Assembly (NCBI RefSeq): GCF_021369635.1
Contig: NZ_JAJNBZ010000005.1
Coordinates: forward strand, 219,525-283,524
DNA length: 64,000 nt
Source of the DNA: Paenibacillus profundus
GTDB taxonomy: Bacteria; Bacillota; Bacilli; Paenibacillales; Paenibacillaceae
Direction: 5' to 3'
Position numbers and translations under genes: made by a program. Shown piece after piece: positions 17,793 to 26,142 of the stretch. The notes beneath the pieces are model-generated. The model worked only from the letters and a program-made list of their open reading frames with translations. It was not told the DNA's origin and did no database searches. The first letter of the stretch is position 1; every line of letters starts with the position of its first letter.

Positions 17793-18239
17793 ATGGCTGG
17801 AGTCGCGTATTACGGGGCCAGCATTGCTTCAACTGCAGCAAGTAACCACATTAGGATTAAATATTGGCACCCTCGTCGATGCTCGGGCGGATGGATAGAT
17901 GGAGTATGCCAAGGGTGGACGGAAGGGTATTATCAATATGATAGTATTGACGCTACTATCAACGGAACTGTAAATGGCGGTTCATCAAATGTTTTCGTCA
18001 ACGGGATGGGTGTCGCTAGACAAAGTGATTCCACGGCGGAAACAGAAACATACTCCATTCCAAGCGGGTGGGATTTAGAGCACTCTGATGGAGGAGGATC
18101 CGGAAGCATTACAATTGGGAATTCCAAAAGCGTATTTGTTAACGGCAGTCCAATTGCTGTAGCAGGCAGCACAGTTTCCACTCATGCAGGAGTCTCTACA
18201 ACAATCAAAGATGGAAGCAGCAATGTATTCATCGGATAA
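17793..18239 (+). CDS. PAAR-like tip protein
   Basis: I start this 148-aa protein at ATG 17793 behind GGGAGGTGG; an in-frame GTG at 17781 overlaps that site. It contains PAAR-type repeats: GGSSNVFVNGMGVARQSD, ITIGNSKSVFVNGSPIAV and the terminal GSSNVFIG. His and Cys residues near the start (HPRRC..., GVCQGW) and the SVTH-like STHAG near the end may bind metal. PAAR proteins cap the needle of contractile systems, and here the preceding Tal ends in a needle-like beta region. The insertion before the first repeat (about residues 20-45) is unusual. Classification rests on the repeated motif; the metal ligands are not proven. Confidence 0.7.
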   Translation: MAGVAYYGASIASTAASNHIRIKYWHPRRCSGGWIDGVCQGWTEGYYQYDSIDATINGTVNGGSSNVFVNGMGVARQSDSTAETETYSIPSGWDLEHSDGGGSGSITIGNSKSVFVNGSPIAVAGSTVSTHAGVSTTIKDGSSNVFIG

Positions 18240-18251
18240 GGAGGTGATAAT

Positions 18252-19406
18252 ATGCCAGAGATAAAAACGTACCTGGAACTGAATGATCCCGTCACCACGA
18301 TATGGCGCAGCGGCACCCCGGACGATCCTTATAAAGACCGGATGGACTCCCTGCCTATCATCAACAATCAGATTACTTTACTTGAGATCCCGTCACACGG
18401 GCACAAAGTCATGATTGAGGGCTTCACCGAAATCGACCAAGAGCGGTTCACGAATCGAAGCGCACTCGCGCCTGACGAATTTCTCGTCAACTACTCCAAC
18501 GGCATCATGCAATTCCATCCCGCCCACGAAGGGAAAACGTTGCTGTGCAAGTACAAAGGGAAAGGGTTCATCCTCTACCCCGCTTCACGCATCTATGCCA
18601 TGGTCAGCCGGAGTCCCGACGTCGTGCAGACCTTGCAGGATATCATTGACGAGATGCTCCACCGCTTGCAGGAGACCAATACGGCGATTGTCGACTTGAA
18701 GCAAGTAATCAAGAACGCTGAGGAAGCCACTCATGCTGCCAACATGGCGTCCGATAATGCGAATCAGGCTGCTGATGACGCAAAGCTGGCCACCGAGAAG
18801 GCCTTGCATGCCTATAACACGACGACGCTTGTATTTAAGCCTCCGGTAGCGGATATGAAGGAACTAACGAATACATACCCATATCCACAAGTTGGCTGGA
18901 CGGTTCAAACCTACAAGGATGGCATGAGATACCGCTTTGACGGCAAGAGCTGGATTCCGATTGATATTTTCGGCAAAAGCATTCAAGTCGTAAGCGAACA
19001 TGCAGATGGGCTGATGTCAGTCGCCGAACATGTGAAGCTGAAAAGCATCCCCCTGGATGTGAAAGACCGAGTCATCGTATTTTGCTTGCCATCCTCCCTC
19101 TTTCAAGGCGTGCAAAGCGTCATTGCCAAGTTCCCTTTCAAGGGCGAGATTACGTCCGTTGAGGCGATTTGCAGCGTTCCCGGCGATTCCGACACGGAAA
19201 TACAAATTGAGAAAACAGCCGATTTAGTGAAATGGAGCAGCATTTTGTCGCACAACATCCACTTTAAACCGCATGAGTTTTTTGATGACCGGACGTCGAC
19301 AGTAAGCAGCAGCAACGTCAATGTGGGCGATATGTTCCGGCTGAACGTAGTCAAGCAAGGCGGGAACATTCAAAATGTGACGGTCGAAATGGTCGTGCGC
19401 ATCTAA
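18252..19406 (+). CDS. Baseplate or tail-fibre protein with coiled-coil shaft
   Basis: The 384-aa protein starts at ATG 18252 with AAGGAGGTGATA upstream. The N-terminal domain (about 1-125) ends in FHPAHEGKTLLCKYKGKG and SRIYA, a pattern seen in upper-baseplate or fibre attachment domains of Gram-positive phages. A helical coiled coil with many Ala (about 135-190) forms a shaft. A beta-rich C-terminal domain (about 195-384) may be the receptor-binding head. It is downstream of the PAAR-like tip and probably docks to the hub. Its exact role in the baseplate is inferred. Confidence 0.6.
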   Translation: MPEIKTYLELNDPVTTIWRSGTPDDPYKDRMDSLPIINNQITLLEIPSHGHKVMIEGFTEIDQERFTNRSALAPDEFLVNYSNGIMQFHPAHEGKTLLCKYKGKGFILYPASRIYAMVSRSPDVVQTLQDIIDEMLHRLQETNTAIVDLKQVIKNAEEATHAANMASDNANQAADDAKLATEKALHAYNTTTLVFKPPVADMKELTNTYPYPQVGWTVQTYKDGMRYRFDGKSWIPIDIFGKSIQVVSEHADGLMSVAEHVKLKSIPLDVKDRVIVFCLPSSLFQGVQSVIAKFPFKGEITSVEAICSVPGDSDTEIQIEKTADLVKWSSILSHNIHFKPHEFFDDRTSTVSSSNVNVGDMFRLNVVKQGGNIQNVTVEMVVRI

Positions 19407-19441
19407 TCTGGGGACGCCAATCGGCAATAAGGAGGGAAAAA

Positions 19442-19822
19442 ATGAGCAAGCAAGGTTCGCAAGTATGGGGATCGGCAGCGCTTCAAGCACAGCCCATCGT
19501 CATCGACAAAACCAATAACCGTCTATCCTTCAAAGTGGATGCCATGGAATATGAAGTCACGATTCCTGATGGCACCTATGAGACCAAGAAGGAATACTTC
19601 ACTTCCAATCTGATCGTTCCCTTGAATGGAGCATTAGAAAACGCAGGCGCACCTATAGTCGCCAAGCTGGGTGGAGTCCATATGGACAAGCACATGAACG
19701 TGCTTGTGCTCGAACATGACGACTCCTCTGCCCCGCATACCATCGATTCGTTCGGCGGAAGCGCCAAGGAACTCGTATGGGGAAGCACAGAGCATACAAC
19801 CGATCATTCCGGCAGCGAATGA
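19442..19822 (+). CDS. Hypothetical small tail-associated protein
   Basis: The 126-aa product begins at ATG 19442 with the ribosome binding site AAGGAGGG. It is hydrophilic and beta-rich, has no membrane segment, and ends in a Ser/His-rich acidic tail (HTTDHSGSE). It lies among baseplate and fibre genes and is translated from its own strong site, so it is probably a structural or chaperone protein. No family is recognised. Confidence 0.55.
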   Translation: MSKQGSQVWGSAALQAQPIVIDKTNNRLSFKVDAMEYEVTIPDGTYETKKEYFTSNLIVPLNGALENAGAPIVAKLGGVHMDKHMNVLVLEHDDSSAPHTIDSFGGSAKELVWGSTEHTTDHSGSE

Positions 19823-19880
19823 GCTATGTAAGCAATGCACTAATTATTTATAAAAACAAAAAATGAAAAGAGGAATTCAT

Positions 19881-20405
19881 ATGACACAACCCATTATTTC
19901 TTGGCTTAACAGCACGCATTCGGCAGAGGTAACTGCCCCCTTTGACTTCGGTGTGATCGATGCCGGAGACAGCAGCCGGCCTGTTACTTTCAATATTTGG
20001 AACAATAAAAATGGTAAAACGGACGTTTCTAAAATGGAGGATTGCACCATCACAACGCGTGAAATGGAAGGCGGTCTAGAAACACAAGTTGTAAGTGGCA
20101 ACTGGTTTCACGCACAAGTAGATTCTTTGGGTGAAACAGATATTGCAGATCCCTCTTCTCTTATCGGCAAAACGCGCTTGAAGCCTATTGGCACGACCTG
20201 GAGCACAACCAAGGACCATTCCGGGAAAGAACTGACGACGCCGTTAACTCCGGCAGCACAGGAAATACTCGGCGTTAATAATAACGGCAATCCGCTTGAT
20301 GCGGCAGGCAACTATGTCACCGTCTCGCTGCAGGCAGAAATACCATTGGATGCTTCAAGCGGAAGACAAGACTTCAAAATCCGTGTGTCGTACCGCTACA
20401 TGTAA
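19881..20405 (+). CDS. Phage structural protein, unknown function
   Basis: I place the start at ATG 19881, which follows AGAGGAATT; an upstream in-frame ATG at 19863 lacks a suitable site. The 174-aa protein opens with an Ig-like beta pattern (PFDFGVIDAGDSSRPVTFNIWNN), then DCTITTREMEGG, and ends in VSLQAEIPLDASSG. This combination appears in phage tail-fibre or decoration proteins, but I cannot name the family. It is followed by a good terminator, so it closes the first transcription block. Confidence 0.55.
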   Translation: MTQPIISWLNSTHSAEVTAPFDFGVIDAGDSSRPVTFNIWNNKNGKTDVSKMEDCTITTREMEGGLETQVVSGNWFHAQVDSLGETDIADPSSLIGKTRLKPIGTTWSTTKDHSGKELTTPLTPAAQEILGVNNNGNPLDAAGNYVTVSLQAEIPLDASSGRQDFKIRVSYRYM

Positions 20406-20420
20406 CGAACGCTTCCTTTC

Positions 20421-20453
20421 AAGGCGAGGCTGACCGCAGTCTCGCCTTTTTTT
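20421..20453 (+). terminator. Intrinsic terminator
   Basis: A GC-rich hairpin (GGCGAGGCTG pairing with CAGTCTCGCC, 9 of 10 pairs) is followed by seven T residues. It lies between the structural genes and the fibre block beginning at 20482. Confidence 0.8.
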
Positions 20454-20481
20454 ATGCTCACAATACAATGGGAGGTTTACT

Positions 20482-21096
20482 ATGATTTTTCATAACCGAT
20501 ACAATCGTTCTCCGGTTCCCCATCAGAGCTTTATCTGGATTGCGGAATATTATGACGGCACCTATTTGTCCGAATATGACTTCGATACTAAAAAAGCGAA
20601 TAGCTTTTATCACATAGATAAACACAAATTAACGAGATTCGGCTTAATCGGCCACGGCTCACAAGTATACTTCGATGTTGGCAACGGAGTTTTTACAATG
20701 AATGACCATCGGCTCATGGTATCTTACCAGACCAAACAGCATGAGTATCCCCTAACCGGAAGAGCTTTTCTATATAACGACATCATCACCTATAAAGACG
20801 CTGTATCCGATGTGAATTTACTGTTGGCTGGCGCCAAGCAGGGACGCTTCAACGATCAGATCGTTCAATATAATTTAGGCTACAAAAAAAATATGGCGTT
20901 GCTGGATGTGAACATTAACTTTCAGTGCCTGTTGTCTATCCCCTACAACGAAGCTTCTTTTCTGGCCATTAAAATTACTTCCGATAAAGATCTTGATGGA
21001 AAACTGATTATACGCCGCAACGGATTAATTGTGGATGAGATTCATGCTCCGCTCAAAGCGCAGCATGCAGGAATGATGAATTGGGAAATTAGATAG
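20482..21096 (+). CDS. Hypothetical tail protein
   Basis: The ATG at 20482 follows GGGAGGTTT. The 204-aa product is beta-rich with many Tyr and Phe residues and has no signal peptide. Its first half (WIAEYYDGTYLSEYDF, KTKQHEYPLTG) looks like a small structural domain. The gene lies between a terminator and the fibre array, in a fibre-related neighbourhood. I do not recognise the family; a minor tail or connector protein is a guess from position. Confidence 0.5.
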   Translation: MIFHNRYNRSPVPHQSFIWIAEYYDGTYLSEYDFDTKKANSFYHIDKHKLTRFGLIGHGSQVYFDVGNGVFTMNDHRLMVSYQTKQHEYPLTGRAFLYNDIITYKDAVSDVNLLLAGAKQGRFNDQIVQYNLGYKKNMALLDVNINFQCLLSIPYNEASFLAIKITSDKDLDGKLIIRRNGLIVDEIHAPLKAQHAGMMNWEIR

Positions 21097-21111
21097 CGAG
21101 GTGACATGGCA

Positions 21112-21687
21112 ATGGCTACACAAGAGATAGGCTTACCTATTAAGTTCGAAACCGGAACGTTCAACAATACTATCGTCAAAGATGGAAAGCTGCAATTGGC
21201 TGAACTCAAAAAAGACGACAAAAGCAACATCGTCTATGCCCCTTTTGGCTTTTGGGAATCGCAGCTTATTCTCATCCAAGACAAAATCACTTCCTTCAAA
21301 CGAATCGCTAAAGATATTGAAGTGAAAGGCGATGCAACCTATAAAATCTATACCAAATCCTCGGTGGATGGCACGACATGGACTGAATATGCAGAAATCG
21401 ATAATGCCGATGGCAGTACCCACTCCCCTGCCGCCAAATACGCAAAAGTAAAAGTCGAGATTATTCCCCCACTCATTGGCGCGACCTTTACCGTGGATGA
21501 GTTCACGGATGCAGGGAAATATGCCAATGAATTCGTAAATTCGGACAACGGCGTTCTTGAGCTAAAGAAGCATTATCGCTATAAGTATGCGAAGGATGAA
21601 TCGTGGAAAGATGAAGGTGTGGTTTTGAGGAAGAAGATTCCGAGTAGTAAGTTGAAGAAAATTGATTTGTTACGAGTGGAGGTGTAA
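21112..21687 (+). CDS. Tail-fibre-like protein, fibre cassette member
   Basis: Two ATGs (21106 and 21112) compete; the second is better spaced from GAGGTG, so I chose it. The protein is about 191 aa. Its middle (VKGDATYKIYTKSSVDGTTWTEY) resembles fibronectin- or discoidin-like binding modules of phage fibres. The last part (HYRYKYAKDESWKDEG, then KKIDLLRVEV) resembles the shared C-terminal region of the next fibre genes, which run Y-K/R-Y...W followed by a closing K-I-x-I type strand. Confidence 0.5.
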   Translation: MATQEIGLPIKFETGTFNNTIVKDGKLQLAELKKDDKSNIVYAPFGFWESQLILIQDKITSFKRIAKDIEVKGDATYKIYTKSSVDGTTWTEYAEIDNADGSTHSPAAKYAKVKVEIIPPLIGATFTVDEFTDAGKYANEFVNSDNGVLELKKHYRYKYAKDESWKDEGVVLRKKIPSSKLKKIDLLRVEV

Positions 21688-21689
21688 TT

Positions 21690-22367
21690 ATGCCTGTTCC
21701 AGCGACTAAGGGACAATTAAGAGAAAAAGTGCGAGATATGGAGATCGGTGATTATATCGTTTGGAGCTACCATAACAATGACTATTATGAATTTGGCACA
21801 AATACTTCAGGATATGTCGAATGTCCCTTGGAAGGTATTCCAAGCGGGCAAACCTCTAAAGGAAAATACTGGTACGGAATAAAGGTAGATAAAGGCTTAC
21901 TGATTTCAGACAGAATTCTTAGGAATCAATGGTCTTGGGACTATTTAAATAGTCTGAAGAATATAGAAGGAACTACTATCACAATTTCTAATGTACAGGG
22001 CATTGTTCGTTCTCCTACAGGCGGTGTTGCTTATGCGGATGTTAACGGGAATACATCATTAACCGATCAAGGGTACGGTGGATGGCCTTCTAATAATGAA
22101 TGGGATACATATATAGTTAACAGCTCTCTCAATGGCACTATTACTGCTGGAGATGATGCAGTATGGCATTGGAATAAAATGTTTTCATGGTGTCAAGAAA
22201 CGCCCGTTAATGGATTGATATATAGAACCACAACGGCAACAAACACAAATAGGATTAGACGAGGCTACGGGGTAGATATGACAAGCCCAGAAAGATTATC
22301 TTTCGGCCCATCTTCTCAAGCTGATGTTTCAGTTGGTTTCCGTCCAGTATTTGAATATAAAGAGTAG
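21690..22367 (+). CDS. Fibre protein with a domain ending in GFRPV
   Basis: The 225-aa product starts at ATG 21690 behind GGAGGTG. It is AT-rich relative to genes before 20405. Its landmarks, in order, are IGDYIVWSY, SWDYLNSLK, NEWDTYIVNSSLNG, AGDDAVWHWNKMFSW and SVGFRPVFEY. The same landmarks occur in the middle of the next gene. The terminal GFRP motif recalls the C-type-lectin-like fold of sulfatase-modifying-factor and phage receptor-binding proteins. That fold is not proven by sequence alone. It probably binds a cell-surface ligand. Confidence 0.5.
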   Translation: MPVPATKGQLREKVRDMEIGDYIVWSYHNNDYYEFGTNTSGYVECPLEGIPSGQTSKGKYWYGIKVDKGLLISDRILRNQWSWDYLNSLKNIEGTTITISNVQGIVRSPTGGVAYADVNGNTSLTDQGYGGWPSNNEWDTYIVNSSLNGTITAGDDAVWHWNKMFSWCQETPVNGLIYRTTTATNTNRIRRGYGVDMTSPERLSFGPSSQADVSVGFRPVFEYKE

Positions 22368-22382
22368 AAAGAAGGTGATTAG

Positions 22383-23663
22383 ATGGCTAAGGTTGGTGAA
22401 CAGTTAAAGAAGCCAGAGGCTGGTTGGAAGCGATATGATGATAGTGATGGTGCAATTAGTTATACTCCTTCTGATGGTTGGAGGAAAGCAACATTAAACG
22501 ATCATTACCTTGGATCTTCATCAGGCTCATTAACTAATTCGAATGGAAACAAATTTGTTTTTTCATTTGTTGGTACAAAACTGAGGTTAATACTATCACA
22601 CTCAAATACATACACAGATAAAATACAAATTACTATTGATAATGAGATTATAGAGTTTTTCAGTGCAAAGTCATCTTCATTTATACATCAAATTCTGTCA
22701 TATGAAAAAACCGGATTAAGCTATGGAAAACATTATATAGAAGTTACTACTGTTAATAAACCATCTAATAGTAGTGGATATGACTTTAGATTTGATGCAT
22801 TAGATATTGATGAGAATGGGCAACTTCTCCATCCAGACGAAGTTAGTTCTATTTCAAAGTTAAAAATAGGTAAAAGAATTCGTTGTCACTATAAAGCACT
22901 TGCTAATATCTGTGGTACGTTTTCTGGATTAGGAAAAGAAACATCCGATTTTATATCTACAACATCATCTGCAACGCCAGACGGTGATTTTTATTTTATT
23001 TGTGTTGACAAGGATCATCTTGGAAGATGGAAATTAATCGCTGACAGAAACATACAATATTCTATTTCATGGGATACATTAAATAGTGCTGGAGTAGCTA
23101 GTGGTAGTGGTTTGCCTGTTGTTTTGGATAAAGACTGTTTAACCGCTCTTAGATTAATAAAAGGTGGAATTGGAACTGATAAAGATAATGAATGGGATAA
23201 ATATATTTTAAGTAGTGATTTAAATAGTTCAATTATTGCAGGTGACAATAACGTCTGGAACTTCAAGCATATGTATTCATGGTCAAGTAGCACTTTTGGT
23301 ACTTACGTTGAAAGACGTACAGTAAGAATTGATAACTTGTCTTCATATGAAGACCCAAAAGGGACTATTAAAACTGTAGGGTTTAGACCTGTATTACTTT
23401 TAGTAATAAAATATTGTAGAAATATTATTTTTCACGACAATAAATACAAAACTTACGACAACGAATGGAAGACAATTTCAACAACTTTGCCTTCAAAAGA
23501 TACTTTTATGAATGATGGTATTAGTGATTTATCTACTCTGGATAGAAAAGAACAAATTGTTACTCTTCCTATGACATCCTCTGGTTTAGGTGAAGGTAAA
23601 TTGTTTAAGGCAAAGGTTGATTACAAAAAACACTTTGATATTAACCGTATTAATGTGAAGTAG
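22383..23663 (+). CDS. Modular fibre protein: N-terminal jelly-roll-like plus GFRPV domain
   Basis: The 426-aa product starts at ATG 22383 behind GAAGGTGA. Residues 1-155 form a beta-rich domain opening with GWKRYDDSD, also present in the next two fibre genes. Residues about 165-345 repeat the landmarks of the preceding gene (SWDTLNSAG, NEWDKYILSSDLN, IAGDNNVWNFKHMYSW, TVGFRPVL). The last ~75 residues carry the shared docking region: KYKTYDNEWKTI, DGISDLSTLD, and the end LGEGKLFKAKVDYKK. The mixed modules suggest domain shuffling between cassettes. Confidence 0.6.
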   Translation: MAKVGEQLKKPEAGWKRYDDSDGAISYTPSDGWRKATLNDHYLGSSSGSLTNSNGNKFVFSFVGTKLRLILSHSNTYTDKIQITIDNEIIEFFSAKSSSFIHQILSYEKTGLSYGKHYIEVTTVNKPSNSSGYDFRFDALDIDENGQLLHPDEVSSISKLKIGKRIRCHYKALANICGTFSGLGKETSDFISTTSSATPDGDFYFICVDKDHLGRWKLIADRNIQYSISWDTLNSAGVASGSGLPVVLDKDCLTALRLIKGGIGTDKDNEWDKYILSSDLNSSIIAGDNNVWNFKHMYSWSSSTFGTYVERRTVRIDNLSSYEDPKGTIKTVGFRPVLLLVIKYCRNIIFHDNKYKTYDNEWKTISTTLPSKDTFMNDGISDLSTLDRKEQIVTLPMTSSGLGEGKLFKAKVDYKKHFDINRINVK

Positions 23664-23688
23664 GACTGAATTGGTTCTACTTCTTTTT
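23657..23688 (+). terminator. Intrinsic terminator overlapping the stop codon
   Basis: GAAGTAGGAC pairs with GTTCTACTTC (one G-U pair) around a seven-base loop and is followed by TTTTTAT. The TAG stop of the fibre gene lies in the left arm. Confidence 0.75.
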
Positions 23689-23729
23689 ATATTGAATAAC
23701 GATTTTATTTAGATGGGATGGTGATAGGT

Positions 23730-24908
23730 ATGGCTAAGTTTGGAGATGTATTGCTTCAACCAGAATCAGGCTGGAAAAGGTATGATGATTCTGATTCAAA
23801 TATCATTTATGAGGGAAGTGGATGGGAACGACACTCGAATAGTGCATACTACAATGGCTCCCGTCATGCATGTTCGAGAACATCCATCAATCCAAAAATC
23901 AAGTTTAACTTTATTGGGAGCAAATTAATATTAATTAGCTCTCTATATTCTTCATATTCGAATAATATAGAGATTAAAATTGATGAAATAATTTATGAAA
24001 CTAGTCAAGTGAGTAACGGGACTTATAATCAAGCAGTCTTTTTTATTGTAGAAGGATTGAAATTCAAAGAGCACTCAGTTGGAATAACAAAAATCAACCA
24101 AGGAGGATGGGAAAATGACTTTAATTTTGACGCGATTGATATAGACGAAAATGGACAACTGAAACCATATAACCCCATAGAACACAAGTATCTAATTCAA
24201 TCAAATAGTGGACAGTATCTGTCATTTGAAAACCAAGTCGCTTCAACAACAGCAATTCCTAAAATGACATCAAATTCAATACCATCTGGACGAGCATTTG
24301 CAAAAGATATCTATTCTGCTCCCTATGATGCGTGGAAAGCATTTAATCAAATCGACGATAATGATGGATATTGCTCCAAAAATGGTAGTGCTGGAGTTGG
24401 TTTTCTTGGATACGAGTTTACTAATGACATTCCTATTTTTAAGTACACATTAAGAAGCATGAATTCATCTGCTGTCCTTAATACAATGCCAAAAGACTGG
24501 ACTTTTGAAGGAAGCTTTGATGGAGATAAGTGGTATGTATTGGATACACAGAAAAATCAAACTTGGACTACTACAAACACAGACAAAGATTACTACATCA
24601 GCAATCCGAAATCCTATAAAATGTATCGTTTGAATTGGACTGCCAACAATGGACATACAGGGTATACAGGCATCAATGAACTAAAGATGTATAGTGGTTC
24701 GAATACGGCCTCACAGATTCCATCAATAAATGAAAAGTATTTTACGGCGTATGGAATGAACAAAATAACTCAACAAACTCTTAAAAGTGATTATGATCAA
24801 GTACAGTTAATCTCTAATAGAGAAAGTAATCTGAACGAAGGAAAAACATTTGAACATGAGGTTGATTTGAAGAAATATGAGGTGAATAAAATAACTCTTG
24901 GAGTATAA
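23730..24908 (+). CDS. Fibre protein with F5/8 type C (discoidin)-like domain, copy 1
   Basis: I chose ATG 23730 (MAKFGDV...) because the next gene starts in the same sequence context; an in-frame ATG at 23718 overlaps the ribosome binding site. The 392-aa product has the N-terminal RYDDSD beta domain (about 1-145). It then has a discoidin-like domain (about 170-325), visible as GRAFAKDIY, DAWKAFNQ, GYEFTNDIPIFKYTLRSM, KDWTFEGSFDGDKW, and YRLNWTAN...GINELKMY. These match coagulation factor 5/8 type C binding domains, which bind sugars or lipids. The end (LNEGKTFEHEVDLKK) is the shared docking motif. It is a tandem paralogue of the next gene. Confidence 0.7.
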   Translation: MAKFGDVLLQPESGWKRYDDSDSNIIYEGSGWERHSNSAYYNGSRHACSRTSINPKIKFNFIGSKLILISSLYSSYSNNIEIKIDEIIYETSQVSNGTYNQAVFFIVEGLKFKEHSVGITKINQGGWENDFNFDAIDIDENGQLKPYNPIEHKYLIQSNSGQYLSFENQVASTTAIPKMTSNSIPSGRAFAKDIYSAPYDAWKAFNQIDDNDGYCSKNGSAGVGFLGYEFTNDIPIFKYTLRSMNSSAVLNTMPKDWTFEGSFDGDKWYVLDTQKNQTWTTTNTDKDYYISNPKSYKMYRLNWTANNGHTGYTGINELKMYSGSNTASQIPSINEKYFTAYGMNKITQQTLKSDYDQVQLISNRESNLNEGKTFEHEVDLKKYEVNKITLGV

Positions 24909-24937
24909 AAAACTTTACAAAGGATGGTGATAAAAAT

Positions 24938-26113
24938 ATGGCTATATTTGGACAAGTATTAGCATCTCCAGAATCAGGATGGAAAAGATATGATGATTCA
25001 GACTCAAATATCATTTATGAGGGAAGTGGATGGGAACGATATTCGAATAGTGCGTATTACAACGGCTCTCGCCAAGAATGTTCTCGAACATCCATCAATC
25101 CAAAAATAAAGTTTAACTTTATTGGGAGCAAAATAATATTAATTAGTTCTCTGTATTCTTCTTATTCAAACAAAATTGAGATTAAAATTGATGAAGAGTT
25201 ATATGAAACTACTCAAATCAGTGGCGGTAATATAGCAGTCTTTTTTATTAAGGAAGGATTGAAATTCCAAGAGCACTCAGTTGAAATAACAAAAATCAAT
25301 CAAGGTGGATATACAATTGACTTTAATCTTGATGCAATTGATATTGATGAAAGTGGGCAATTAAAACCGTATGACCCACTTACCTACAAGTTTTTAATTC
25401 AATCAGATAGAGGATATCACAGTATATTTGATAGAGAACACTCTTCAACAACAGCAATTCCTAGAATGACATCAAATTCAACACCATCTGGACGAGCATT
25501 TGCAAAAGACATTTATTCCGCTCCGTATGATGCGTGGAAAGCATTTAATCAAATCGACGATAATGATGGATATTGCTCCCAAAATGGAAGTGCTGGAGTT
25601 GGTTTCCTTGGATACGAATTTGCTCAGGACATTCCTATTTTTAAATATGCAGTAAGAAGCATGAATTCATCTGCTGTCCTTAATACAATGCCAAAAGACT
25701 GGACTTTTGAAGGAAGCTTTGATGGAGATAAGTGGGACATTTTAGACACACAGAAAAACCAAACTTGGACTACCATAAACACGGACAAAGATTACAACAT
25801 TAGCACTCCGAAATCCTATAAATTGTATCGTTTGAATTGGACTGCTAACAATGGGCACACAGGGTATACTGGTATCAATGAATTAAAGATGTACGAAACT
25901 CCTGATCCTAATATACTTATACATTTCCCTTCGATGGATAAACAAAGTTTTGTTAATCATGGAATGGGAAAATCGTTTGTTATTGATTTGGCAACAGAGT
26001 TTACACAAAGATCATTTATAGAATCAGAATTTTTTGTTCTGGGAGAAGGAAAAGTGTTCAAACAGAAAGTTGATACTTCGAAATTTCCAATTAAAAAAGT
26101 ATCAATTGAATGA
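24938..26113 (+). CDS. Fibre protein with F5/8 type C-like domain, copy 2
   Basis: The 391-aa protein starts at ATG 24938 with AGGATGGTGAT upstream. It is collinear with the preceding gene over its whole length and is largely identical in the discoidin-like region (about residues 170-325). Differences cluster in surface-loop-like stretches (for example RHACSRT versus RQECSRT) and in the last ~60 residues. The C-terminal end is LGEGKVFKQKVDTSK. Recent tandem duplication followed by divergence is the simplest explanation. It probably provides an alternative binding specificity. Confidence 0.7.
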   Translation: MAIFGQVLASPESGWKRYDDSDSNIIYEGSGWERYSNSAYYNGSRQECSRTSINPKIKFNFIGSKIILISSLYSSYSNKIEIKIDEELYETTQISGGNIAVFFIKEGLKFQEHSVEITKINQGGYTIDFNLDAIDIDESGQLKPYDPLTYKFLIQSDRGYHSIFDREHSSTTAIPRMTSNSTPSGRAFAKDIYSAPYDAWKAFNQIDDNDGYCSQNGSAGVGFLGYEFAQDIPIFKYAVRSMNSSAVLNTMPKDWTFEGSFDGDKWDILDTQKNQTWTTINTDKDYNISTPKSYKLYRLNWTANNGHTGYTGINELKMYETPDPNILIHFPSMDKQSFVNHGMGKSFVIDLATEFTQRSFIESEFFVLGEGKVFKQKVDTSKFPIKKVSIE

Positions 26114-26142
26114 TTGTTTTATTTAGAAAGGAGCGATGAACT

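Noticed and set aside
21690..23663. Diversity-generating retroelement target genes
   Set aside because: The GFRPV domain recalls such targets, but there is no reverse transcriptase or template repeat in the window.
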